From: Duncaniella dubosii
GTDB lineage: Bacteria > Bacteroidota > Bacteroidia > Bacteroidales > Muribaculaceae
Length of the DNA: 64,000 nt
NCBI RefSeq assembly: GCF_004803915.1
Contig: NZ_CP039396.1
Coordinates: forward strand, 1,240,001-1,304,000
Reading direction: 5' to 3'
Part shown: positions 28,389 through 37,320 of the stretch, piece by piece
How the letters are laid out: each line of letters starts with the position of its first letter
How positions within the stretch are numbered: position 1 is the stretch's first letter
Position numbers and translations under genes: made by a program
The notes under the pieces: model-generated
The model's database searches: none
What the model saw: only the letters and a program-made list of their open reading frames with translations
Told to the model about the DNA's origin: nothing

Positions 28389-30430
28389 TCAGAAGCTTAT
28401 CTGGAGGGGCGGGGAGAGGTGTTCTCTTTTTTCTGCCGGACGGCGTTTCGCGAGATTGTCTGACAGGGTTCTGAGGTCGATCTGTCCGTTTTTGACAGCC
28501 GAACGCATTATGCGCCGGTTGCTTCCGTCGCTATACGAACCTTTAGCCCGCCAGATAAGGTTTGCGACAAGTATCGCTTTCTCGTTTGTGGCACGGCCTG
28601 TCACGGTATAATAGTCATTGTTGACCACTGCATCGATATCGCCTGCCTGAATCGCGGCCATAAGGCTTTTGCCCATCTCGCTTTTCATTTTATCTACCTC
28701 CCAGACAGGATAAGTGTTGAGATAGGCCACATCCTCGCCTCTTCTGAGTCATTGTGGCCGGTATAAGACGGTTGGGGTCATCAGACTGTTCCTCTCCGGC
28801 AATATTTTCGGCCTCTGTATCTGACGGACCTGTGAACTGTGGAAGGAAAATAACAAGCGCAATGACTGCGGCTATGGCAGCCAGTCCGCCCCAGATGAAC
28901 AGATTGCGGCGTGATTTGCCTGTCGGTTTTTCAGTCGGGTCGTTGTCATCGTCTTCGTCACTTTCCGGCTCGGGAGAACGATAATCGTTGTCTGTGGTGT
29001 CTGACGACCGGCCGGCAGACTCGTCATCTTCTTCCGGTCTATGGCTGTCGGCAATGTCGCATCGATTTTGGTCGTTCGGCTTTTGCATCGGCCGATATGT
29101 TTTTCAAATATCGGAGCTTTTGTCTCCTTCTCGCCTGTATCGCTGTCGGATGATTCGAAGTTGGGTGCTACGGGTCGGCTGGTGATGCGGACATCAACGT
29201 TATAGACCTCACTGTCGTCCTGCGTGACCTGACGGTGGGCGCGGAAGCCGTGAAAATTACCCGAATGCAGACGATTGTATTCAGGGGTGTTTTTCTCGAT
29301 TGAAATTTGCTGCTCGAACACCCGTCCGTCACCGAAGTCAAGACGGAGGGTCACACCTTGCTCCACAGGCTGCATCACAAGTTCAAGTTGCTCGGTTACG
29401 AGCATCTCTTCGGCCGGAGTCTTGAGCTTTAGTGGACGGTAGTTGTTGGACTGGACCACAATCTCGACCTCGCTTCCGGGCTGAAGATCCTTCTCGTAAA
29501 GCTCAATGTATGGTTCCATCGTGTTTACCGACCGCCCGTTGAGGGTGATGGTGTAGCCGTTGAGCTGTTTACCTTTGGCCGACATGACTCTCACCGGGAT
29601 TCTGCGCTCGAAGCGTATGCCTGTCTGCGCGGGTGTACGGATTATTATCGTCGAGCCGTCATATTTCGTATAGGCCGAAGGTGTCCTACAATGACATTTT
29701 CTTTACAGGTGGCAAATCCTTCCTTCGCAAACGACAGTTCCAGACGGTCACCGTCATAGACCTGTGTTCTCGATGCGCTCACACCTTCCGGACACACAAC
29801 GAGTAGAGCTTGCGGATGGCCACGGTTATACGGGGCATTTTCACCCCCGGTCTGAGCGATGTTGTGGCCGCCACTACTATTATGCAGCGGTAGGCGCTAT
29901 AGTCGGGCTGGCAGGGGAACGAAAAGATCGATTCGAGTTCCTGCTGTGAGATATACGTACGATATGCAGCCTCGGCTAACGGTGCTGATTCGTCAGGAGT
30001 GTGATATTTCCACGCTTCGAGGCGCAGCGGCTCGGATGGAATGCCGGCTTGAGAGAGCGCATCGTCAACGGCCTCGTCTGATAGATTCTCATCCTCGATG
30101 AGTACCTTTTTAAGCTGTGAAAAAGCGTTCATTAGCTGACGGCCGGTGAGTGCGCAGCCGTTTTCGACGAGTATCGAAATCATCATGTAGCCACGTTCGG
30201 GCTGACGGTGTTGCGTGTGATCAGCGAGAAATAATGGCCGAGGGAGATGACTGGAGTATATAGCATTCGCTGGCGTTTAGGAAGCGCTTGATAGCTGCGC
30301 CGGGCTCGACCATAGTCGAATTCCAGCACGGGTCGATATCACTGCCCGAGGCAGGATAGGAATATATGGTTCGTGTTGCTCCCTGAATTTCGCCTCTGAG
30401 GGCGATGTGCAGGTAGGAGTAGTGAGACAT
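28389..30430 (-). pseudogene. Large unrecognised membrane-anchored protein, about six frameshifts
   Basis: Five overlapping minus-strand open frames form one protein of about 680 residues that starts MSHYSYLHIALRGEIQG. Restored order: an N-terminal domain of about 210 residues with VTRNTVSPERGYMMISILVENGCALTGRQL (partly lost across breaks), a middle beta-rich region (YTITLNGRSVNTMEPYIELYEKDL and following), an acidic linker (PESDEDDDNDPTEKP), one transmembrane helix (NLFIWGGLAAIAAVIALVIFL) and an extracytoplasmic C-terminal domain (LNTYPVWEVDKMKSEMG to the end). Breaks lie near 30.26, 30.20, 29.79, 29.69, 29.04 and 28.74 kb and each is one base. It has its own promoter. No family recognised; the N-terminal part resembles ligand or effector domains only in being soluble. 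Confidence 0.55.
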
Positions 30431-30461
30431 AAACGTAGATAATTGGCTGTAGATTTAATGA

Positions 30462-30493
30462 CAAAAGTACTAAAAATCTGTATTACAGCCAAA
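30462..30493 (-). promoter_or_regulatory. Bacteroidota-type promoter for the large unrecognised gene
   Basis: On the minus strand TACTTTTG (30469-30462) matches TAnnTTTG, with TTTG (30493-30490) about 20 bases upstream. It is 32 bases from the start codon at 30430 and overlaps the 3' end region of the neighbouring lipoprotein gene. Confidence 0.65.
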
Positions 30494-30529
30494 CGCCCGG
30501 TCATATTCTTCTGCGCCGTGATTAGCTTT

Positions 30530-31994
30530 TCACCATGGTGCTTCCTCCCATTCGTAGCTCCATTCGCGTATTTCGGTGATTTCGCCCCAGCACGGAGCGG
30601 CTCTGTAGGCTCCTATCAGATCTTTACTGGGATCATAGGGGAGATAAAGGGTGTCGATTTTGGTAGTTGAGTCAAACTTCCATGTTGGGGCTCGTATTTG
30701 TCGACATATAGGTTTGCGACATTGAAATCATGAAAAGTCTCGTCTGCGACGCGGTTGAGATGCCACGACAGGAAGATCGATTCAATGCGACAGCCTGTCG
30801 AGAAGGGCGATGCTCCCAGCGCTTCGAGCAGCCCGAACTTCTCAATGTTGATGCTGGTAAGATTGCGGCAGCCGTTGAAGGCGTAGTCACCTATACTGAT
30901 TATAGTTCCCGAATGTCTATCTGCGTCATCGGGGTAGAGGCGAAGGCTCTTGCGCCAATTGAAAGGAAACGGTCAGACATCATGCAGCCTGCCAGACCCT
31001 TTGCTCCGTCAAACATTCTGTCGGGGATGCAGTTGTCGACAGCTATGGTCACGTCGCATTCCTTCTGCAGAGGGACGTAACCTCATAAGCGCAAGGATTT
31101 TTCACCTCGCTATTGAGTTTGGTCTGGCTGAAGTCGAGCATGACCGGATGAGTGGCATCAGCGGTGTAGAGCCTTATGATGTCGAGATCATAGTCGTTGA
31201 TGCCACCATTAATAGCAAGATGCTTTATCCGGCGGATATTGCGCATAGCCTCGCCATCGGGATTGCCGTATAGCCCAGCTTGAGGTTGAGGATACCCCTT
31301 CGTCGGGCATTTTGACGGTTTCTGTATCGCCAAAAAGTTTCGGTGACTGGATGAGGGTCACTCTGGCTGACTTGCTGCCGTTTTCGAGAAGCATTGATGC
31401 CAGCCTCCCGAATCCGTCGTTTTTCTCCACCGCGATCTCGATTTCATAATCGCCGTCGCCGAGGCTACGGAAGTCTGTTCTCACTGCCCATTGATAATAG
31501 TGGTTTTCGTGGTCGTAAAAGTATATATTCGGTTTCTTGAGTTCCTCGTTCGACCGGCATCTGACCGTAATCTTCCCGCCGTCGCGTCCGATATTGAAAA
31601 CCGTCCTGTCGACTGTGATTCCGTCATAGGCGGCCTGTCTCACCTCAATGCCTACCGACTCCTTGCCGGCCGACACGACAACCGTCGCCGAACGCTCATT
31701 GCCCGTATTGCCCTCCGCTGTTATCGTTACTTCTCCAACGCCCGGCTTGGTCAGTTGCAGCTCGGCCTTCAGCCAGTCGGGTTCACCTACCACCGACTCC
31801 ACTGTCGCCACCGGGGTGAGGTTTGGCGGGCAGGTGAATTTCAGAACCTCAGTGGTCGCATCGCAGCCTAAGTCAATACCGCTGTCGGCAAGCTCCGCCG
31901 AACTGTCTGTGAAGTTTATCAGTGTCCTTTCATCGTCATCCTTACACGCAGCGAATAGCAGGCATAAAGCGATGATTCCGAGTATTTTTCTCAT
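30530..31994 (-). pseudogene. BACON plus LRR (BspA-type) surface lipoprotein, copy 2, frameshifted
   Basis: Starts MRKILGIIALCLLFAAC with a lipobox cysteine at residue 17. The intact N-terminal part (31209-31994) has two BACON-like Ig folds: VEVRQAAYDGITVDRTVFNIGRDGG and ARVTLIQSPKLFGD are the typical strand ends. After GDTETVKMPDEG the frame breaks (cccc at 31295-31298 and cc near 31266), then continues with RNIRRIKHLAINGGINDYDLDIIRLY and LRR_5 wording such as IGDYAFNGCRNLTSINIE, and ends at the stop 30530 with VDTLYL-like and WSYEWEEAPW text. Five single-base breaks are visible. It is a paralogue of copy 1 directly upstream. Confidence 0.7.
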
Positions 31995-32064
31995 ATTTTT
32001 GTGTGATTATTGTGCTGCTGATGCGGTTTAATTGGCTGGTCTTTAAGTTATTTCTTCACGCGGC

Positions 32065-33523
32065 TCATTCATCGCCGCCCCAAGGGGTGGATTTCCAGTC
32101 TTCGGGCCATGCGAGGATAACCGGGATATTGCCCCATTGAGGATCCGCCTTGAAGACTTCGATCAGCTTCTCGTCAGGGACATAGAGGGTGTCGACCGTA
32201 TTCCGGATACCCTCCACTCAGGGATTTCTGTTTTGTCGAGATATAATTTATTAGTTTTTATCACTAATGAATTGGTATTAGGGCTCCCATGTGTAATGGT
32301 CGAAGGTAGATAGATGGCTTTGACAGGCTTGCTTGTCGATAGGGCTGTCAGATTCAGCTCTTCGAGCCGGGAGGATTTATCGATATTTATTTCTTTAAGA
32401 GAGTAATTTCCCCTGAATGCATGCTCATCTATTTGGACCACGCTGGCTGGGATGTCTATGCGCGTTAAGGATGTAGAATAGAACGCCCTGCTGCCGATAC
32501 CAATCGTATTTTCGGGCAATATGCACTTTACAAGTCCTTGGGCAAAATAAAACATTTGGCTTGGAATGTAGTTGTCGGCCATCATAAGGCCATCAAACTC
32601 TACTTTTGGTGGGGTGTAGCCGAATGATTCGTATGGATTTATGTAGTTTCTCAGGAAGGTCGCTTTGCTAAGGTCGAGGGTTACGGGAAATCTTTCATAT
32701 TTGGTAAACAGACGCAACACATCCAGGTCAAATTCGTTTATTCCGCCCTCTATGGTCAGATGCTTTATGCGATGTATATTGTTGATGTCAGACAACTCAA
32801 AGCCGCTTTTGTCGCCTGTATAGCCAAGCGCGATAGGCAGACTTCCGCCCTTTGGATCGGTCTTGATTATCTCTGATTCATCAAACTGTTTCGGACGCTG
32901 GACGATAGTAAAACCTTGTTATCACGACCGGTAGTTATCCATAGTTTGGCTATTCGGCCATACGTTGTGTTTTCCTTATAGCTGACAGGCACTTCATAGG
33001 TATCCTCGTCCACTTCTGTGATTTCACCGAGGCTACACCATGTAGAGTTAGACTGGGCCGGGTAATTGATGGCGACTTTCGGTTTTTCAGCTGAAATGAA
33101 TCTGATTTTTAACTCTCCGCCTGTATTCGGGAGAATCTGTGGCTGGGTCTGGATTGTGATATTATCGATTTTTTGAATCACAGTTATTTTCGTCATGCTT
33201 TTGCCGACTTTCAGATTGACATAACCTCTACGGTCTGAATTTTTATCGTTTCCTGATACTGCAATACGCAGAATCCATTTACCATCATCGTAATAGCATT
33301 GTGTTGAAAGCCATTCTTCATAAGTATGTGTGATTTCTTCGACTGAGACTTTCGGTTCGGATTTTCTCGGCGCATTGAAATAAAGTGTCTTGACATCATA
33401 ACTTGGCCCGAATTTGATTCCCTTGTTTATAATATCATCCGGAAAATTGAAATCGACCTCCGGCTCATCTTCACAGGCTGTGAGGATGAGGGAACAAAAA
33501 ATGAATATTAAAAGTTTCTTCAT
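32065..33523 (-). pseudogene. BACON plus LRR (BspA-type) surface lipoprotein, copy 1, frameshifted and with IS at its start
   Basis: Starts MKKLLIFIFCSLILTAC (lipobox Cys17). Residues about 25-215 carry BACON-like repeats (VNLKVGKSMTKITVIQK, ISAEKPKVAINYP, then GRIAKLWITTGRDNK). One break near 32907-32913 leads into DPKGGSLPIALGYTGDKSGFELSDINNIHRIKHLTIEGG, here quoted in pieces, followed by LRR_5 motifs (IGSRAFYSTSLTRIDIPASV, AFRGNYSLKEINID); a second break near 32201 leads to VDTLYVPDEKLIEVFKADPQW and the stop at 32065. The IS element sits right at the start codon, removing the native upstream region. It is a surface-exposed adhesin-like or glycan-binding lipoprotein by family. Confidence 0.75.
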
Positions 33524-33525
33524 AA

Positions 33526-33541
33526 CAATGATTCGGTAAAA
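33526..33541 (+). repeat. Left terminal inverted repeat of the IS element
   Basis: CAATGATTCGGTAAAA; its exact reverse complement is at 34881-34896. Confidence 0.9.
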
Positions 33542-33594
33542 ATTACAGAAGTAGTTGAAACTTAAGTTAATATATCGAATTGTCAAATACAAAT

Positions 33595-33651
33595 GAATCG
33601 CCAAAGCGTTCATTATAAAAACATTAGACAATATGAACGTATTGGCGATTC
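33595..33651 (+). promoter_or_regulatory. Hairpin covering the transposase start codon
   Basis: The 19-base arm at 33595-33613 pairs with 33633-33651 with 17 of 19 matches and a 19-base loop. The right arm begins with the transposase ATG. In transcripts entering from outside the element the start would be hidden in the stem; a transcript starting inside the loop would lack the left arm and leave it free. Confidence 0.6.
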
Positions 33652-34859
33652 TCAAAGACTTCACCTTTCGGTGTAAGTCGGTATTTGAAAATACTACAAC
33701 CAAGATGAGCAAAAGGTTCCTCAACTGGCTGATTTTAACAATACGCACTGTAGCGTTGATTCCGGGCAAAGTCAATTTTACCCGGCTGTCGCGCTATGGC
33801 GGTCGTACAGCCAAGACCTTTGCTTCCAATTTCAAGACATCCGTAGACTGGATGAAAGTCAACATAGGTATGGCGCAGGATTGTTTTGGGCCGGCCGATG
33901 ACATGGCAGCGGCAATCGATCCGTCGTTCATTTCAAAAGCAGGCAGACTGACGTATGGCATAGGCCGTTTCTGGTCAGGGGTGGCACAACGTGTCAAACG
34001 CGGTCTGGAGATAATGGCGATCGGGGCAATAAGTCTGAGTAAACATACATGCGTGATGCTCGGTGCTGTCCAGTCACCGAACTTCAGGACTCTTGAATCC
34101 GAGAAACAAATGTCAATGCTTGACTGGTATGTGGCACTTGTCAGGTCAAAGGCGACAGAGCTGCTCTCACTGACGGATATTCTGGTTGCCGATGCCTTTT
34201 TCTCCAAATATGAGTTTGTAAATGAAGTGATTGGCATGGGATTTCGATTTGTCGGGAGATTACGTGCCAACTCATATCTGAGGTATCTGGCCATACCGGA
34301 TTCCTCCGCCCCGCGAAGACGCGGCAGAAAGAAAAAGTATGGAGAGAAAGTGGATTTCTCCAACCTTGACATGTCCGTGTTCACTTCATTCATATATGAG
34401 GATTCCAAAGGAAACAAAAACCGATGTCACACGGCGGTCGTACATTCGAGGGCATTGAAACGCGACATCCGTATCGTGGTCTGTCCGGTTGAAAACGCAG
34501 GGCCTCTTCTTTACTTCTCTACAGACACCAATATGAGGTCTGAAAAGATCATCGGTTTCTACCGCACCCGCTTTCAGATTGAGTTCGGCATACGCGATGC
34601 CAAACAGTTTACAGGACTCCAGTCGCAACAGACACGCGACAAAGACCGGCTTGACTTCGCATTCAATCTTTCCTTCACTGCACTCAATGTCTGCAAAGAG
34701 GTCATAAGGAAGGATTATCCGGATCTTTCGGTAGCGCAGTTCAAACGGCTTATGTTTGAATCTTATCTCGCCTCAACAATTATTTCGACTTGCGGAAAAT
34801 CTCCGCATCTCAAAATAATTCAGAAAATAAATCATCGGTTGGCTCAGTTAGCGGCTTAG
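33633..34859 (+). CDS. IS4-family DDE transposase
   Basis: A 408-residue transposase with an RNase H-like core. The catalytic residues can be placed: Asp96 in AAIDPSF, Asp187 in LVADAFF and Glu317 within YRTRFQIEFGIRDAK, which is a full YREK signature (Tyr310, Arg313, Glu317, Lys324, spacing 2-3-6). A long insertion between the second Asp and the Glu holds the expected beta-strand domain. Length is typical for IS4 members. The gene looks intact and probably functional; its start is covered by a hairpin. Base use is like its neighbours, so transfer is shown by the element ends rather than by composition. Confidence 0.93.
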   Translation: MNVLAILKDFTFRCKSVFENTTTKMSKRFLNWLILTIRTVALIPGKVNFTRLSRYGGRTAKTFASNFKTSVDWMKVNIGMAQDCFGPADDMAAAIDPSFISKAGRLTYGIGRFWSGVAQRVKRGLEIMAIGAISLSKHTCVMLGAVQSPNFRTLESEKQMSMLDWYVALVRSKATELLSLTDILVADAFFSKYEFVNEVIGMGFRFVGRLRANSYLRYLAIPDSSAPRRRGRKKKYGEKVDFSNLDMSVFTSFIYEDSKGNKNRCHTAVVHSRALKRDIRIVVCPVENAGPLLYFSTDTNMRSEKIIGFYRTRFQIEFGIRDAKQFTGLQSQQTRDKDRLDFAFNLSFTALNVCKEVIRKDYPDLSVAQFKRLMFESYLASTIISTCGKSPHLKIIQKINHRLAQLAA

Positions 34860-34880
34860 CCAAGACTGAAAAACCTCAAA

Positions 34881-34896
34881 TTTTACCGAATCATTG
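34881..34896 (-). repeat. Right terminal inverted repeat of the IS element
   Basis: TTTTACCGAATCATTG, the exact reverse complement of 33526-33541; it starts 22 bases after the transposase stop. Confidence 0.9.
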
Positions 34897-34913
34897 CATA
34901 AGATTAAGAATAA

Positions 34914-35318
34914 TTATAGATGTAAGGATGGGTCTTTGTATTCTTTGAAATTTAAGATGCCGTGATACTTACGGCCTCGATCATCTTCACAGGTTATAGG
35001 AGTTTCGCCTATGATCGGTGGTATATCTACTTCAGGGCTTATTTTGTTAACATATCCCTCCCAAACAGGAAACATTTCATCCCCTAAGGTTATTTGGAGC
35101 GATTGAATCTCATCAGGAAGTTCAAAACCTAAATATCCGATGCCATAGATACAAGGTAAATAATACATTGCCGGTTTGTTCGGGCGATTTGAATGGTTTG
35201 AATTACGACTCAAACGAGTGATGTCTTTGGGTTTGCTTTGATGGCTATTGTCATCTCTTGCATACCCTGCCGGAAATAGTAAGGTCGCAAAAGCAATCAA
35301 TAATAGCAGTTTTTTCAT
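34914..35318 (-). CDS. Small secreted protein, possibly DUF3244-like
   Basis: A 134-residue protein with a signal peptide (MKKLLLLIAFATLLFPAGYA). The mature half carries an Asn/Ser/Arg-rich stretch (RLSRNSNHSNRPNKP) and a strand-rich domain (LGFELPDEIQSLQITLGDEMFPVWEGYV) in the style of DUF3244 proteins, which occur beside TPR regulators in Bacteroidales; the match is tentative. Before the IS inserted, its stop was about 14 bases from the start of the first BACON/LRR lipoprotein, so the two were one operon. Confidence 0.6.
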   Translation of the reverse strand: MKKLLLLIAFATLLFPAGYARDDNSHQSKPKDITRLSRNSNHSNRPNKPAMYYLPCIYGIGYLGFELPDEIQSLQITLGDEMFPVWEGYVNKISPEVDIPPIIGETPITCEDDRGRKYHGILNFKEYKDPSLHL

Positions 35319-35354
35319 AATTGTGTTAATACGTTATTGTAAATTATTGTACTA

Positions 35355-35362
35355 CAAAATTA
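35355..35362 (-). promoter_or_regulatory. -7 box upstream of the small secreted protein operon
   Basis: On the minus strand TAATTTTG (35362-35355) matches TAnnTTTG and lies 37 bases from the start codon at 35318. No -33 element is obvious. The rest of 35319-35566 is AT-rich with no gene. Confidence 0.5.
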
Positions 35363-35566
35363 TGCTATTTATGGCTTCTAAATAGAATTTTTACCTTAGT
35401 AAATCTTGGTTTTTCATATGCGATAATATCTTGATTATTAATTGAATAGCCCTTTGGTAAACTTCGAATTTTGGTGTTTAAAAACGCACTATTGCTAAGT
35501 GGTTTAAAATCAGTGTGTTGCTTGTAAAAGTTCAAAAGAGAAGTAAAAGCGTTTAAATACAGGTTA

Positions 35567-37213
35567 TTAACCTAATACATTTAAATACTTATCACGCTTT
35601 ATAGGTTCTAATTTTTTTATTTTATCTTTTAGTCGGCGTTTTCGTTCATAAACGCTCGTTAGTTTCTCTTCCTTTAGAAATAAAGAAATAGAGTTTATTG
35701 AAAAACCTAATATGGAATATAGGAATAGATTATAGTCCGCATTTTTCAAATTTGGAAAATCGGTCTTGAAGTCAGAAATCACATTGTCGCAGTTTCTGTC
35801 GACCATCCTTTCCAGATTTTCGATTTTCTTTTTGTCGCCCGACAATTGCTCGATTAAATCAGTGACGGCTGCCGAGACGCGCTTACGAGCTGCTGTGGGA
35901 TTCTCGCTTTCGTAGACCTTTTGGCAGAGTTCGTCGAGAATTGAAAACTCATCGCGCATTTTTTCTCTGATTTCTACTTTTGCTATGTCATATTCGGATT
36001 TTTTTATGGCAAGTGTCTCACGCAGACTCTGTGCGATAGCCATATTCCGCTCGATTTTATATTCGTAGGCTTTATAATATCGATTGACGATTAATGCACC
36101 GATGACGATAATGAGGGCTATTATAGTTACAAGAAGATAATTGAAAATCTGTGAAGTTTTGAGTTTCTCTTCTTTTAAATGCCTTGACATCTCATAGTAA
36201 TTTGCCAGTGTGGATGATAAATCTAAACTGATACGTTCTCTGAATTGGGCATTAAGATTCTCATATTCCTTTTTCAGATAGTTAAAGGCGGAGTCTGTGT
36301 TGCCAAGGTTGTCATTGATTTCATATTTGAGCCAGTAGTTCACATCATTCTTATTATTTATATTGTTTAGAATCGCTACGGCATCCTTGTTTTTGCCAAT
36401 CTTTCCTAAGGCAAATGCCAAAAAAGCTGAGTCTTTGGTGCTTAACAATCCGGTTTCAGCAGCCGATTGCATGTATGGAATAGACTTTTCAAACTTTGTC
36501 TCTGTCATTAAAGTTACGGCTATTGTTTTTTGGGCTTCGCTATATAAATAGGTGTCAGAATATTTATTTGCAGAATCCGTCAGTTGGCGACATATTTCAT
36601 AAGTCTTTTCGTAATCCCTGTTATTACAATACGTATTAGCTAAATCGAGCATCGCATAGTTAATATAAGGCTGTCTGCCAGCTAATCTTAGATTTTCAAG
36701 TTCTATTTCTGAATAATGAACGCCATCACCAGTGTTGTACCGATTATTGTACACGTCTGCAATTCCGCGGGCTGACATGCCTATCCAGAATTTGTCATCG
36801 AGTTCTTTTGCGAGGTCGTGGGCTTTGAACATGGCGACAAGGCTTTCGGGATAATCTTCTTTCTCGAATTTCACACGGCCGAGAAAGTAGTTTGCAAGGA
36901 GGGCGTGGCGTGTGTCGGAACGCCCTGTGAACCAGTCGGCGGCCACCTGCATGACCGAATCGCGTGTTGCGAGGCTGCCGTGGGCCTTGTCGATGGCCTG
37001 AGTGAGTAGGACTTCGTAGAGCATACGGTCAGAGGTACGTGTGATGAGCGAGGAGTCGATGGCCAGCAGGTCGTCGAGGCGCGTGTCAGGGTGAGCGTCC
37101 ATGTAGCCATCGATTTCTTTGAGCTGGCGTGCGGTTTCGGTCGAGCCGCACGCCGTCAGGAGCGTCAAGGCGGTAAGCACGAGGATTATCGAGATATGGA
37201 GCTGTTTCATCAT
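35567..37213 (-). CDS. Tetratricopeptide-repeat membrane protein, sensor/regulator type
   Basis: From the ATG at 37213 the product is 548 residues: signal-type N-terminus with a possible lipobox (LTLLTACGS), about six TPR-like helix pairs (about 30-330), one transmembrane helix (NYLLVTIIALIIVIGALIV, about 365-383), a cytoplasmic coiled coil and a C-terminal domain with FSINSISLFLKEEKLTSVYERKRRLKDKI that resembles a LuxR-type winged or HTH end. This architecture is typical of Bacteroidales TPR sensor-regulators encoded beside secreted proteins. Which signal it senses is unknown. An earlier in-frame start at 37255 is unlikely. Confidence 0.8.
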   Translation of the reverse strand: MMKQLHISIILVLTALTLLTACGSTETARQLKEIDGYMDAHPDTRLDDLLAIDSSLITRTSDRMLYEVLLTQAIDKAHGSLATRDSVMQVAADWFTGRSDTRHALLANYFLGRVKFEKEDYPESLVAMFKAHDLAKELDDKFWIGMSARGIADVYNNRYNTGDGVHYSEIELENLRLAGRQPYINYAMLDLANTYCNNRDYEKTYEICRQLTDSANKYSDTYLYSEAQKTIAVTLMTETKFEKSIPYMQSAAETGLLSTKDSAFLAFALGKIGKNKDAVAILNNINNKNDVNYWLKYEINDNLGNTDSAFNYLKKEYENLNAQFRERISLDLSSTLANYYEMSRHLKEEKLKTSQIFNYLLVTIIALIIVIGALIVNRYYKAYEYKIERNMAIAQSLRETLAIKKSEYDIAKVEIREKMRDEFSILDELCQKVYESENPTAARKRVSAAVTDLIEQLSGDKKKIENLERMVDRNCDNVISDFKTDFPNLKNADYNLFLYSILGFSINSISLFLKEEKLTSVYERKRRLKDKIKKLEPIKRDKYLNVLG

Positions 37214-37320
37214 CAGATTTCGGTAAAATATCCACAAACTAAACGTAAGCGACATGGCGTATATTACTACTGTGATGATGAAATATATTGTGTATATGGT
37301 ATGTGTGGCGGCGGGATGAA

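Larger units (their letters stand above)
33526..34896 (+). mobile_element. Complete IS4-family insertion sequence, 1371 bp
   Basis: The element is bounded by perfect 16-bp inverted repeats (33526-33541 and 34881-34896, beginning CAATGATTCGGTAAAA) and flanked by a 5-bp target duplication. It carries one transposase gene reading rightward, opposite to the surrounding operon. Everything needed for transposition appears intact, and clean ends and target duplication suggest a recent insertion. Confidence 0.9.
33521..34901. repeat. 5-bp target-site duplication CATAA flanking the IS element
   Basis: CATAA at 33521-33525 and at 34897-34901 flanks the inverted repeats exactly. The left copy contains the CAT that is the reversed start codon of the lipoprotein gene. 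The duplication is shorter than usual for IS4 members. Confidence 0.75.

Noticed and set aside
30443..31873. Several plus-strand open frames opposite the BACON/LRR genes (for example 31491-31871)
   Set aside because: They mirror the minus-strand genes, lack start context and have no recognisable wording; treated as shadows.
37205..37235. Possible remnant of the IS end (TTTCGGTAAAATATCC) near the TPR gene start
   Set aside because: Only about 11 bases match the IS terminal repeat, without a second end, so chance is likely.
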